This document shows, piece by piece, positions 10,179-23,795 of a stretch of 64,000 nucleotides of DNA (the first letter of the stretch is position 1; the number at the start of each line of letters is the position of its first letter). Position numbers and translations under genes: made by a program. Source of the DNA: Cryptomeria japonica (taxonomy: Eukaryota > Streptophyta > Pinopsida > Cupressales > Cupressaceae); the NCBI RefSeq assembly GCF_030272615.1, contig NC_081409.1, forward strand, positions 612,433,755 through 612,497,754, read 5' to 3'. Under the pieces are notes generated by a model. It saw nothing but the letters and a program-made list of their open reading frames with translations, was not told where the DNA came from and made no database searches.

Positions 10179-11949
10179 TGTTGGTGCGAATAAGGTTTTG
10201 GACCTAGTAAAGGTCTTGTATCTAGTATTTTCACTAGTTCCTAGCGAGGGACTTATTCACATGACTTAAGTTTACTTATGTCCTAGGTGTCATTCTATAA
10301 AATTTAATAGTTTTCACATGATCTTATTGTTAGCAACACCAAGGACAAGTGAGAGGGGGGGTAAATCAGTTGTCACCACAGAATAAAAAATGAACAACAA
10401 AACCAAAACTCATCACTACAACAACAACACAGATGAACACATTAACAGCATAACACAGAACACCAATATTTTGACGTGGAAAACCCAATTAAGGGAAAAA
10501 CCACAATGGGACCCTACCCACAATGAAATGATACTCTGCAGTAGTATGTGAAACAATTACAATGGAGAATGCACGTGCATTCGGGCTCACTGCCTAGAGC
10601 TCACTACTCAATTACAATGACCCAGAAGGATACAACCCTCAAGAAAGGTTCACTACATTAAAAAGAAGTCTCACTGACTTACATAAAGAGTGGACAACAA
10701 TCCAGATTACATGAAAAAAAGAAATAGCATCTCCAAATGCCTGATTACAGTTCCGGTTAAGCACAACAGTCTGCAACACTTCAATCTCTGCTCAAACTCA
10801 TCACCGAAGGATAGAATCATTGTAGCTCACACAAACATCTCTGATAATATAGACACACCACCGATACTTGAATTACATGAATAATGCATCTATATATACC
10901 GGTCACCAAATCATCAACCTTAGAGTAAGGTCAACTCAACCAAAAGACCAAATAAGAAGAATCCCAACACCCGATACAAATATCAACCATCGAACCAATA
11001 TTATAACATAAATGGCATAACATGTACCCAAATCAAATCCTCAAACGCACTACACCACCAGAAAAATCTCCAAGATCAACCGCAACACGTTACACCACCA
11101 AATAGGTCTCATATAGGATGAACAGCATCATCGATTAAGGTGAACACCAAAATCACACACAACGATCAATGTAGATCATCAAACCAAATAGGACATGATC
11201 AGGAAACACCAGCAAACATGTTACAATCAACCACAATAGATACACCAATGCCACTTATCAAATCTTCATCGATCAACATCTGAAACTTCGTAAAACACAA
11301 ACAGCAGCAACTGCCACGTGAAAAGATAACTTGCATGGCTCCAAATCACGAACCATTTGAAATGAAGATACTCATGAATGTCTAGAACAATATCCCAAAA
11401 CCGCATCACAAGATTTGATCACACCGGAATATATTAGAGGATATACCAAACACTGTAAAGTACTAATTAGAATAACAAACCACCAACCAGATCATGAAAC
11501 ATAATCAACCAAACTACCGGATCACTGAAACCAATCAAGAATGGTATAAGACCACCAGAACTACTCCAACATAGAATCACCAATACAGGAAACCAATCTG
11601 AACAAGCATTGCAATCATCGGATCATCAAGAACATAGGAATATGTTGACATCAATAACAACAACATATCCTAACAGCAGCAATATACAACACTTATCTCA
11701 TGACAACTAGTTTTAGTTACCTAGGTCAACAATTTAGTTGTCAAATTGCATAGGATTGTGACACATGTCACAATCTTATCTAATCCTACCTCTCATCTTG
11801 TCTTTATAAGCAAGTCCTATCGTGTACAATTTCATGTCCATTATTGCATTTATAATCGAGAAAGTTATTCTTGTCATTCTCTCTTGTCGAAGCTATTTTG
11901 ATTTTACAAGGTTCATGGGGTGTTGTGGAGTCACCAATCTACTCCAACA
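10179..11949 (+). repeat. 3' LTR of copia copy 1, split by solo LTR C
   Basis: A purine tract AAAGGGG (10172-10178) is followed by TGTTGGTGCGAATAAGG. The LTR runs to 10327, is interrupted by solo LTR C, and resumes to end at CTACTCCAACA (11949). Net length is about 400 bp. Its promoter region TTTATAAGCAAG (about 11811-11822) matches TATATAAGCAAG in the 5' LTR of copy 2, which supports the family link. Confidence 0.6.
10328..11691 (-). mobile_element. Solo LTR C, copia-like, inside the 3' LTR of copia copy 1
   Basis: A 1364-bp LTR, plus-strand ends TGTTAGCAACACC and ATATACAACA, flanked by exact CTTAT duplications (10323-10327 and 11692-11696). It is similar along its length to solo LTR A in the same orientation, including AAGGGAAAAACCACAATGGG and the TTGACATCAATAACAAC end. 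A TATA-like run, minus strand GTATATATAGATG, lies near 10890-10902. Confidence 0.9.
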
Positions 11950-14073
11950 CATGAAACAATAGATAGATACTAATATTTTTTCTAAAACATTGAAAGTACC
12001 TACAAAACATAATGTTAGAAACAGTGATAAAGATAAGGAAGTGTGTTAGTAGATGAATAGAAAGTGAAAAACCAAAAACATAAAAGTAGAAAAGGATATT
12101 AAAAATTTGAAATAAATTCCCTGGTTACAAAAGTTTGGAATGAGAGGACAGAAGCACCAATTCACAAATCATAAGAATCAATGTGTGGAAGAATTAAATG
12201 ATGATTGGAAGATGTACCAACAAGAAAAATGTGTTATCCAACAAATAAACGGTAAAAAATGATGAAAATAATTAAATAACATACTTGGAATCTACAAAAT
12301 AGACAACAAAAATCTAAAAACTAGTAGGAGAAATAGTAGAAAAGAGTTACAAATATCGAAAATGAAGAAATTATAAAATTTGTTCGAAAGGAATCGGCTA
12401 AAACAAATAGTCATGAAGATCCTATTATAAACCACCACAAAGAGGTTGTGGAGCTTCTAATTGAAGAGACGCGCTCTATGATAATAGTAGGAAGTAATGG
12501 ACATGTCTCACCAAGTAGATATTTGTATAATGAAAGATACAATGTAATGCAAATAAGCATGGATAAGGGTATGAGATATTTATAAATATTGAGGAGAAGA
12601 GTAGAAGAAGAGGGAATTGTAAGAAGGTTAAACCCATAGAATATGTACATGATGAACAAATAGTAATATAAACGAAATGATTAAAACAATGTGATCCTGG
12701 GCTAACATGTGCATCAACATAGAATCAATCTTATTCGTTACATCATATAATATTTCATTTAGATTAGGTGTGAAAAGTTAGGCTAACATGTGCATCAACC
12801 TAGAATCAATCTTCTTTTATATACCATATATTTTTTCATTTAGAATAGGTGTGAATGTGTTTTAACTTTAGTCCACAAAGGAGACATGAACAAGCCTAGA
12901 TCCACACCTAATATGTTAGGTTTGTTGTCCTTAGGGATTGATTAAAGGCGTAAAAAACTAGTGTAAAGAAGGCAATTGTGAGCTAAACTGACCAAAAGCA
13001 TAAAAAAGAGGATAAAAATACATAACAGAAGCACAGATCTTGAAATGAGAAACAAAGGGGAACCTTTGATAGAAATCAAAGCCAAATTGTGCAAGACAAG
13101 GGCACTGGACAATAGAGTCTTGGAGTACTCTAGTGCGGAAGGTAGTAGCAAGAATGACATCAGGAGATTTTTGGGCTGCCACCATGCAGATCTCAATTAA
13201 AACTAGTAGGAGAAGGGCATTGGGTATTCAGGTCCTATGACTTTGCCCCAAACTTTTGATGACAAAACTATCTTAGTCTATTGAATTTGTATATATCTTT
13301 TGATCGTTGTCAATCCTAAAATCTAGACCTACACACACAAAAAGAGGGGTTATAATGATTGTGTTGTACGAGATTGCCTAAGTCCAACCTTGTGTTGGTG
13401 TTCCCACCTCCAAAATAGTAATAATGATTCATAAAGAGTATGTTCCCTTGGGGGAGTAGGGGAAAATGAATGAAACAAAATGACAATTTCATGATGAAGG
13501 TAATGTAGATTTGCAATCCTTAATGCAAAATGATGTCCACACAAGAATCATGCTTGATGTTTTTTTAGATTTCCTTCTTTGATGAGTCCATAAAACTATC
13601 ATAAATGACTTGAAATGCCTACATAAGTGTGCTCATAAGAATTGCTTTTGATTGAATTGTTAGCATTAAATAGTCACATTTATACGTGACTTGCACCTTT
13701 CGTTTGCAAATTTTTAGGAGAGGCCGACAAAGGATGCAATCGTGAAAGGAACGATGCCAACTTTCAAATATTTTAATTTGTATCTATAGTGAGAGGACAC
13801 TAGCATTGGGCACAAGTGCCCAACCCAATTAGGTTGCACAAAGGTTGAGGCACTAGGTTAGCGTTGATCCATATTGTAGTTTTGGTCCCAAGGTAGGCAC
13901 ATCCAAATAAGCTCAATCACAACTGTTGAGATAGGTACTAATGAAATTGTCCAGGTTATACAATTTATGATGCTACAATATATAAACATGGACCTCGTCT
14001 TGAAGACTGATGGGAAGATTGTGTAGATTAGCATGAAGTAAGAAGGGACTGGATAAGGTTAACCATAAACCAA
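11950..14073. other. AT-rich DNA without a recognised gene
   Basis: Short open frames on both strands show no domain. The only structure I see is the tandem duplication at 12700-12855. Confidence 0.4.
12700..12855. repeat. Two-copy tandem duplication, about 80 bp
   Basis: The segment beginning GGCTAACATGTGCATCAAC and ending near GGTGTGAA occurs at 12700-12775 and again at 12780-12855, with scattered differences. The copies have diverged, so the duplication is old. Confidence 0.7.
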
Positions 14074-15900
14074 ATGAGGGTTTTCAAAATAAATTTTGAT
14101 ATTCCTGATATTATGGATGATCTTTTACATATGATTGATAAAGAATATTACATAAGTAGTTCAAAACCTTGGCCAATGATTAGGTGGTCCAAAAGAGAAA
14201 TCACAAATATTTTCACTAGATCTTTCATTTTAAATAAGAGCAAGAGGTGGCTAGAATCCAAAATTGCTAGTCTTACATCAGGTAAATCTTCAAACGAGGG
14301 GCAAATGTTAAGAGAACAAGGAACAGGTGAGAAGCTCAATCCACAAAAAGAAAATTCAAATATATATGTCACAAGAACCAAGTTTGTGACCATGAGAGGA
14401 GATGAATGTAAGAACCCGGAAGAAAATAACAAGTTAAAGGGTCAATGCAAAGGAGATACAAAAAATGTGAGGAAGCTAAAAGTGAAAAGTGCACCTACGA
14501 GTGACTCTTCCACAACCTAAGAAAATATTCAAGAATACTAGCAACTAGAAACCGCTTCAACCCCAAAACAAAAAATAATATGAATAGACATAGGAAAATC
14601 CTAATGATGGCTCTCCTCAACAACACACTGATACTCAAGACATAATAGGGACAACTTAAAAAAACACCTCTATCACCTAAGGTAACTGACAATCAACTTG
14701 TTTTGTCAACCCCGAATGGGAGAGCACAAACAAGAAGAGAAAATACACAGTTTATTGACCCTTGGTTGATGCAATTGCCAAATTGTTACAAGTTGATTGT
14801 CAACCGAAGAAGCCAAAGAGAAAATCTAAAATCGCATTCAATTCTTACTCAAGGATTCAATTTGTAGATATTGCAAGCCCCATAAGAGATAAGAATGAAA
14901 AGAGAATCACTAAAGCTAATTTACTATCAACAAGATTGATATAGGCCCTACCACCATGAAGGTGACATTCATAACACCAAGACGTCAATTGACATATTTG
15001 CTAAGAGGTTAGAAGAAAAAGAAAGGAAAAGACTTACTAGAGGAACAAATAGATTCAATAGGTTTGTTATCCTCCTGCATAAGGTTTGTTCTTGAGGTTG
15101 AACCTTGGCCCCTTAGCGTTTCACTTATGAGACTAGAAAGAATTATTGCTAAATGGATTGGCCCAAAAATCATGAAACAATCAACAAATATAGAACTACT
15201 GGAACAATAGTTGAAGGTTGGACTAAAAATTTAATTGAAGAAGACTCATCCTATATCAATGAAGCCATAGAATTGTATTTTAGCTACCAATGATAAAGGA
15301 AAGAACATTATCTGAGCTCTCATCTATGCAAAAAGAGGATGTATTGAGAAGTATACTAGCCTTATTTGCAAGAGCTTGGAAAAGTTGATTTGAACATATT
15401 GCTATCTGCAAATGTAATAAAGGGGAAATTCTAAACTGACAATAAGTCACTAAATGGAAAAACTTTATGAGCAAAAGGTAGTTAGCATAAATGAACAGAG
15501 CACCATAACATTGTGATTCTATGATGATGGATCCCAAAACAAATTGTTTGATGTTGAAATTAATGTACTAATGGAGAGACCAAATCTAATACTAATATTG
15601 CTAGAAAATAGTTTAAAAGATAAGTGTCTAACGAACTAACAAATAAGAATTTCATTAGTGAACAATAGAAAGCTTATTTCACCTATCATAACAATTGGCA
15701 AAACTCAAAAAAGAAATTGAGAATTTGAAGTACAAAAGCACACATAACACTATCACCTCCTAGAAAACTTGTTTCAACAATACAATTGTGCCAAATGGGA
15801 AAGCTATTGAACCTACAAAAGCTACAAAGCAAAAATAGTATCCACGTAGACTCCAACCCAATCATAAGTTGAAACGATTGTTGAAAGCACTTAACACCAT
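14074..15900 (+). pseudogene. Unrecognised decayed coding region
   Basis: An open stretch of 148 codons (14074-14520) is followed by coding-like pieces in changing frames to about 15.9 kb, among them 14762-14944 and a stretch from about 15060. The first piece has a hydrophobic start (FDIPDIMDDLLHMIDKEYY) and a Lys-rich, Ser-rich tail. A later piece reads LMRLERIIAKWIGPKIM. Many stops are present. I do not recognise the family. The length and single direction suggest a dead transposon protein rather than chance, but this is inference. Confidence 0.3.
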
Positions 15901-18900
15901 TTCTTTACTTCATTTTAATAGGCAAGCATTTAATTAAACAACTTTACTATCATTTTTATTTCATATAAAGTTTTCTTTCCTATTTTCAAGATTTAGTTAT
16001 AAGGATAGTTTCATATTATTTTGTTATATATAGTTGAATATGCATTGTAAAAGAATCTTTTTGCAATTTATGGTGGCAACTGATTAACTTGAATTAAAGA
16101 CTCTAATTCTAAAGGTTTTGTCAGATTTATTATATACACATTCCATAAGTATTTGTTGGATGAGGCTTTGATCTTTATTTTTGAAAAAAGATGAATACAA
16201 AAGAAAAATGATGAACTTTCCAGCATTATTTTGTTGAAATTATATATTGTTATGTTTTTATTATTAAAAACAGCAAAAACTGGGTGTTGGCCCAAGATAC
16301 AAAGCCTGACCGCAAAAACCAGAACACTAGTAACAGCATATTAACCGCTGACTACCAGTAAGGCTAAGTACAAACAGCAAGAAAATTAACAGTAAAGCAA
16401 CCCGAGAGCTTTGGGATGACAGACATAGAAACACGATTAAACTAATAGTAAATATTAAAGTATTAAAGGTCCCAACCAAATAAGGCAAAAGCAAAGAGTA
16501 AAAGCAGGGGCGAAGACCTGACAGTTCTTGTTGATTCTGCAGCAGCCCTGTTGAAAGACATGTTGATATGTCGAATCTATTGATCATACAATATAATATA
16601 TAACATAGATACATATTATTGTCGTTATCATTACTTCACGGCTATTGAGGCAAGTACGTGGCCCTCGTTTAATTATGAGTTTAATCCTATTTAAGGATCA
16701 ACAAATAATAAATTGACAAAATTGAATTTTATCAAAAATTCAACATTTGCCAAAAACTATTATAAAACCACCTTAGCATAATTCTCACTTGGAGGTGGAT
16801 CTTTGCCTAAAATTTTGCAAGATGTGTGAATTAGCTTTATATAGATTTTCTCAAATCTATTTTTCTCTAGCTTTTGAAAATCTTTCATAACTAATGTTTT
16901 TTCAAGATTTTGCTAATTGAATCTATGTAGCTGCAACTAGGTAAAAAATCTTAACTAGGTAAAAAATCTTCACTTTTGATGTAGCAAAATGTAAAGAACA
17001 AATAAGCGAAGCAAAATTAAAATTGAAAATATTTTTGAATGATGCATTATCTAAGATTCAAAAAGTGGCATAAATGAACCCTAATTAATTTATAATTTTT
17101 TCTCTATCATACTCTAATTCCTTGAATACCATTAAAACTAATATTCCAAAGCAATAAAAAATAATGATAAAATAATAATCTCAACCATGTGAACATTAAG
17201 TACCCATTCCATGAAAAATAATGATAAAATAATAAATATCTCACCCATATGAACATTTAAGTACCCATTCCATTAGAATTCAAGATAAAACATTAGACAT
17301 TATTATTGCAATTAAATATTGCTTGTCCTTGCTCTTCTTTTCCATTATCATTTTCATTTTACTTTTACTTAATGAGTATATTTGAGAATGCTAATTTAAT
17401 CTGTTCATTCACATGGAATAATATGGAATACAATTTAGTCAATCTTTTTTTTCTAGAATACACATAGTTCATGATTTATAAATATACAAACTAAATACAA
17501 ATTACTATTTAACATCAATATATATTTCTACTAAATTATTAAAATGTCCTAGTTTACATAGTATATAACAACAAATTTGTATCTTCAGATAGCTTCATTT
17601 CACATAACTGTCCAGTAGGTCTACCTAAAAATAATAATGATTTACACTATATTACACCTTCATTTAGGAAAGAACTCGTATAGAAACCACACGATACTTT
17701 TTCATTTGATTGTCTTTTCACACATCTTGCAACACCCATTACAATATAAACCTCGTGATGCAAATTTAAAATAATCTGACTATATAAAAAAATATAGGGG
17801 TCTTTTTAGTGATAAATGCCAAATTGTAAAAGAAACCAACGTTATTTTTCAATTTTCCAAACTCAAACAGCCACCCTATCCCTGTAAGAGCATGATATAA
17901 AAGATAACACCACTCTTCCTCTAACACGACTATTTTTTTAGCTTGCCCATCATATAATAATAATGGTTATGCAAATGTCTGCAACACGCTCTTTGTTAGG
18001 TCCTTCAGACCAATTTGATCTAAAGGCCATTCATAATTATTATCAGATTCGTAAAATACTTGTGAATGATTGATTTATTTCATCTTGCCACATAACTAAG
18101 CAAAATAGAAATTTGCATGTGAGCTAAAATGACCAATCAACTGATTTAATTCATATTCACTCTTTACACTCAAAATTCCGAAAATCATTAATGCCGTTTG
18201 TTGCATACGTAGATAAAAAAAATGTCGTTATACTATGTTACCAAGTTCGTACACTCCTCCATTGCCATACTAAACTTATTTCATTAGCTGGAAAGCAACC
18301 CTTTAATTGGATCCACAATCCTCAAACATATTTCATGCACTGCAACCGTGACAGAGATACTATTGTCAGTAACTCTAAAACATAGACATGAAATGGTGTG
18401 CACGCAAGTCTATTTCTAGGCATGATTTAATGGCTAGAGTAGTGTTTTCATATACCTCGAACACTGTAACCCACTGATATTACACTGATATTATTAAAAA
18501 AAGAGATATTACACAAGGAAAAATACAACGGCAGAAGTAAAAGAACTCAATATAACAGAGCAGAATAGAACTGTTGTACTACTCATTCTATTATTTTATT
18601 CATTAATATATTACAAATATATAACTGTTGAAAACTCAACATTTCTCCAATAATTATGCTAGTTTGTTTGACAGCTAACTAAAAACTCTTGACAACAAAC
18701 TGGACTACAGACAGGTCTACAACTCATAATCAAACTCATATGACACATAAACAGCTTGAGTACAATTCAGTTACAAATTAATCTCTAACATTAATAGCCT
18801 AGCTTTGTACTCGTCAACGTTCAGCTGTTTTTTAGCTAGATTTATTCATTTGCTTAACTTCTTATCCAAATAAAGAATTTGAAAATATTTTGTTGATAGT

Positions 18901-19759
18901 TTTAATATGGAAAAAGTACTCAAATTATTAACAAATCTATCACAATAAACAATTCCATTTAGTTGTACAACCAAGGGAAAATTGTGGTGCCGTCACATTG
19001 CAGAAAAAACCCTTCGCTTTAAAAAAGTAAATTAGATTTAAGATTTGATGGGAAAGACAAGAAAATTAGGGTTGAAAGGGATAACACCACCAGAAGATTG
19101 TTGACATGTCTTACTAGGAAGAGCCAGGGTTATAATTACTATTTACAATGGCATGAAGATGATTAATAAAGTCAAAAAGAGATGACAGAATGTAAACGTC
19201 GGTGTGACTGGTGCAGAAATGAAATTTATACCGAATACAGCCACGGCAAAGAGAAGGTGTACATATGGGCAACCTTCCTATCCAATGAGGGGATGAAAGA
19301 AAAATAAATGTGAATTCCCGATAACAACAAATGAGAGTTTAAGTTTATGTGGGTAAATTGGATGAATCAATTTCCAAATTTAGGCTATAAGATACAGAAT
19401 CCCAATTATTTGCATTCCACCAAATAGTATTGTGATGTTAGATTTGAAAAAATTGGGCAACAAGAAGTAATGTTTGCTTTGCAAAGCATGTTGTAGTTCA
19501 TGAAGGCTAGGTATTGATAATGGGGGTCCCCCAAACCAGAGACGAATGGAACTCTAGTCGCTTGCGACATTGAATGGCACCAGCAAAGAAAGAAACGCAT
19601 TCTGATTTGTCAGGCAATGCTTGAGTTGTGGTTTCATGGAGCAAATAAGGTGTATATTGGCTTCTGACCAGTCAAGTATTTGGTCCATACAACTGAATGG
19701 AAATCTGGAGATAGTCTGCTTCTGCCAGTAGCCTTTATGGCCATAGTGTAATGTGCCCT
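15901..19759. other. AT-rich DNA without a recognised gene
   Basis: Both strands were read. Frames are short and lack motifs. A less AT-rich patch at about 16265-16560 has no identifiable product. No LTR ends or target duplications were found. Confidence 0.4.
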
Positions 19760-20570
19760 TGTTGAAATAGGATTTATTAATCAATAATAATAATAAATTA
19801 AAATACAAAAGAATAAATATAAAAATTAATATAATTAAAATTTAGTTAAGTTTAATGAATGGTCAAAGGCATGAAATGAAAAGTTGTGACTCCCTCAAAC
19901 ATGAGATATAAAAGGGAGAGAAGAGAACTTCATTTGAAAAAAAAGGGGAAAAAGGAAGAAAGAAGGGAGCAAAGGAATTAAGTAAGCATTAATGGGAAGA
20001 AGATAAGGAAGTGACTCTTTCAAAGGGGCAGCAATGATGAAAGGTTGTGACCCTTTCGAAGGGTGGTAATTGTGAAAGGTTGTGACTGTTAAGAAGAGGT
20101 GTGACTCTCCCTCACATTGGACGATATAAAGTGGAGAAGTTTTCATTTGAGAAGGTAGGATCCATGGAATAGAACAAAATATCTGAAGTGTTAAAAGCAG
20201 ATTTAGGAGCAGACCTAAATCATAATTATAAGAAAATCTGGAAGAATGATATGAACATTTATCAAAAATATCAGAACACAAATACAAATCTGCAAACAAT
20301 AATAAAGCAGGCACCGAAGGAAAAGAAGAGGAAACATTAAATCAATAACCAGAGAATCAGAGCTGATGGAATAGAAAGGATTCTCATACACACATATATA
20401 TGAGTATACGTAGCAGATCAGATTGATATAAATAGCAGACCTGTGCATTTAAAGAGCGAAACAACATCTAATTGAATCTGTCCAAATTACTACAGCAGAC
20501 TGAATATACATGACTGCAATAATTCTACAAGTATATTGGGCAGGATTTAGTGTCCTCCCAAAGGGGGCAT
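19760..20570 (+). repeat. Probable LTR with a duplicated core promoter
   Basis: The stretch begins TGTTGAAATAGGATTT, a plausible LTR start. It contains two related promoter-like blocks: GTGACTCCCTC, GATATAAAAGGGAG and TTCATTTG at about 19886-19938, then GTGACTCTCCCTC, GATATAAAGTGGAG and TTCATTTG at about 20100-20149. No matching end with a target duplication was found, so the right boundary is uncertain. Confidence 0.4.
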
Positions 20571-20739
20571 CACACATAGCTTTTCTGAATTCTTTGGAAT
20601 TTTTTTTACATTTGGGTTTTCCACTTTTATGTTTGGTCATTGCGGACCAGGCCACATGCAACTAATGTCGTTGATCTTCTACTCACAATAAAATATTAGG
20701 GAGATAAGTTATTCCTCTATTTGCCTTCGTAGAGAAAAG

Positions 20740-22300
20740 TGTTAGCATATAGACTAACATAGTGTAGAGGACAGCTTAGGTGGGTTGGATTCTATCTGTC
20801 ACAGGAAGCCACATGTTGGTCCACTGCCAATTTTATTTCCATCTTTCTCTCATAGGCTTCCAGATTTCTCAGGAGGCTTTCCAATGAAGAGGAAACCAAG
20901 ATAAGCCAAAGGAGATCTATCTTCCTTGTGGTCAAGAGTTACGAGAATCTCACCCCTTCACAGTCCTTGAATGTTAACAAATATGACACTTAGTTTCTGA
21001 TTATTTATATTCTATCTCGAGGCTAACTCATATTTTTGTAAAAGATTTTTTGTATTGATGTACTTCCCTAACAATAAGGGTGGAGAATAAGACAAATTCG
21101 CCTCCTGAGTTAATGTTTTGATTGGAGAAGAGTTGAAACTTCCCTTGTCCTTTTGCTTCCTCTAGTTGTCTCATCGAGCCATCACCCATTATGATTAATA
21201 GATATGGGCTATGAACACACCACTGGCAGACCTCTAGTTGAATTAAACAGGTACCGAATGTTCCAATTATGCATACCATGCATGTGGGAGCAGAGATACA
21301 GCTAGTGATCTATTCAATAAACTGAGTGCTTAATGCTAAAAATTTAAAGCACTGAATTATTAGCTCCAGTTGCACCTGTGAAAATCTTTGTATCTTTGAG
21401 AAAGTGCAGTGTGTTTTGGACAGCCATGGTACTGTTTTTAATATCTCGGCCTTGTACAAAAGCCAATTGGGTGTCCGAAATAAATCATAAAAGAGGAGAT
21501 TTATTCTATTTAGTATTTTGAGATTATTTTATACGCCGTACTACTCATCACAATATGCCTGTATCGATCCATCCTCTTAGCATGAGCCTCTTTTGTAATT
21601 GAGACCAGTTTTGTCTTTATAGCTTGTCACACTTTTTTGTTCCTCCTTGATTCCTATGATACTGCATGTAAATCAGACATGAAAAATTCCTAACCTTTGG
21701 CATAACACTGCAGCAAATCCATACAACCCAGGGGCATGTCTTTTGGAATAGGAATACTGTAACCGATTCAGGTTTGGTTGCAATCTCGTAAAATTTGAGA
21801 TTCCCTCATCACCAATAACCACTGGAACTTTGCAACCATCATGTTTGTTATTTCTTGTTCATCTGTTAGGATACTTCAAAAGAAACCTGTGGCACATGCC
21901 TTTATTTCTGCTTCAGTTTTTATCTAGGTACATTATCCTGTTCCAATCTATGATATTGCATTGATATGGTACTTATTTTGACACCAATTGATAGAATAAA
22001 TCTTCTTCCACATTTCTCTGGATGTCTACTTCCAAAAGCAATCCTCCTTTCATCATGAAATAAAGAACTCGTTAACAAGAGGAAGTTCTTGTTGGGATCT
22101 CACAAGTAAACTGTAAACCCACCATCTCTTATTTGCTACCGCATCTAAGCAAGCTTGTTTTGATTGGGATAATATGTTGCCGAAATTATGCTTATTCAAG
22201 TTATAATTCTACTTGTGAGATCAAAGTATGTTTTTCATGGACTTGTATTTCATTGCCATTTGGGTTGCTAAGCTTCTTCCACCTTTCACTGACTTTTGGG
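20740..22300 (-). pseudogene. LINE ORF2 reverse transcriptase fragments
   Basis: Recognisable pieces occur in changing frames. KRHAPGLYGFAAVLCQRLG corresponds to the KAPGPDGF finger motif. SDTQLAFVQGRDIKNS corresponds to the QxAFVxGRxI motif. CVHSPYLLIIMGDG matches the GCPLSPYLFIIMAD palm motif, and SRTVKG with LSWFPLHWKAS matches the thumb region. The catalytic ADD box could not be identified and may be deleted. Endonuclease sequence is not convincing. Many stops are present, so the copy is dead. Confidence 0.65.
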
Positions 22301-23420
22301 GCAAAATGTGGATAAATTTGCTACATAATCTTGAATGAATATTGTATTTCTATATGCTCAGACTGTGGGTTTGCAACCTAACCTTTTTGTGCATAGGCGT
22401 TTTGATAGTTCCCCTCTTTGTCATCCAACATTAAGATGCTTTGACAGCCATGAATGCTGATCTTGTTTGTCAATCAGAATTCCTCCAGCTTGTGATTGTT
22501 ATTTTCTTGATTTTCCACAGGTTTCTATTTTAGTGAGGTTTGACATGGACAAACCCAGGCCATATATCCATGTTCATGGCAGAGCAGATACCTGGAAGAG
22601 ATATTCTCATTAGTCCATAGACTGCTGCTATTTGATTCCACCCATATTTAAACAGTATTCCATCAAGAAGAGACTTTAGTCTTTTATAGATCCACATCAA
22701 CACGTATCCTTGAATATTTAAGGATCTCAGGGTATTTGGTGAACTCTGAACCTGCAATGAACCCACCACCAATAGCTTACTCAATTCTCCAAAGCGAGAC
22801 TCCTTGCCACTATTCACTGCAAGCATGGGCAGCCCAACCCAGATCACAACAGTTCTTGGGAGCTCCTTCATGGGGTTGACACCTGTTGTGACCTTTTCAC
22901 ACATCGCCCCATTGCAAATGGGGACTCCCCTTTTTTTTCTTTCTAGGGTTTTGCCTTGGCGTCGCAACTGCTAATCACCAGTTTTTTTGCAATGAGTTAG
23001 AGTTTTTGAGAAGTCATCCAGGTCAAATAGGGAATTCATGCTCGGAACAGTGTCTAGATGTCGTCAAAGTGCTTAGACGGGCCAAAGGACAGAGATTGCA
23101 ATTGCTTAGGGTCAATTCTGACACCTTCCTATTTTTACGGAATTCTACTTTTTTGCTTTTTTGTTATTTTCTGCTTTTTCAATTTTTGGCACTTTGGAAC
23201 CAATCCAGGAAGTAGCTTTTTCGTTTGCTTTTTGCTTTTTGGCTTTTTCTACTTTTTTTCAAAGTAGACCTAGGGTTGGGTCCCACAGGTCATATAGCTT
23301 CAATGCCCATGTCTTCTAAATAGAAAAATTGTCTCTGAGTGTAAAAAGCAGAGAAAAAGCTCCGAACTAGGGTTTTGTTCTAGAAGATCTAGATGAATAT
23401 GGCAGATCAAACATGAACAT

Positions 23421-23795
23421 GGCGAGAGGAAGTTGGAAGTCCGTCCTACACAAGGTTCGGCGTGGCGAGAGGAAGTTGGAAGTCCGTCTTGCAAAAGGTT
23501 CGGCATGGCGAGAGGAAGTTGGAAGTTCGTCTTGCACAAGGTTCGGCATGGCGAGAGGAAGATGGAAGTTCGTCCTGCACAAGGTTCAACATGGTGAGAG
23601 GAAGTTGGAAGTCCGTCATGCACAAGGTTTGGCAAGGCGAGAGGAAGTTGGAAGTCCGCCCTACACAAGGTTTGGCATGGCGAGAGGAAGTTGAAAGTCC
23701 TTCCTGCACAAGGTTCAACATGGCGAGAGGAAGTTGGAAGTCCGTCCTGCACAAGGTTCGGCATGGCGAGAGGAAATTGAAATCCACCTTAGCTA
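23421..23795. repeat. 43-bp tandem array, eight full copies and a partial ninth
   Basis: GGCGAGAGGAAGTTGGAAGT recurs with exact 43-bp spacing at 23421, 23464, 23507, 23550, 23593, 23636, 23679, 23722 and 23765, with point differences. Because 43 is not a multiple of three and the unit lacks stops in most frames, long open frames arise on both strands. I treat them as artefacts. Confidence 0.95.

Larger units (their letters stand above)
5926..11949 (+). mobile_element. Non-autonomous Ty1/copia corpse, copy 1, with three nested solo LTRs
   Basis: Reading left to right there is a decayed gag-protease frame, a non-coding 3' part, a purine tract and a 3' LTR ending at 11949. The order of homology blocks matches the minus-strand copy at 59677-63296. 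No integrase or reverse transcriptase follows the protease in either copy. Solo LTRs of one other family sit at 6159-7513, 9064-10114 and 10328-11691; removing them restores the alignment to copy 2. The 5' end, including the 5' LTR and the start of gag, is missing, so the left boundary at about 5926 is where homology begins. Confidence 0.7.

Noticed and set aside
16265-16620. Possible LINE or gene fragment in a less AT-rich patch
   Set aside because: Translations on both strands gave frequent stops and no recognisable motif.
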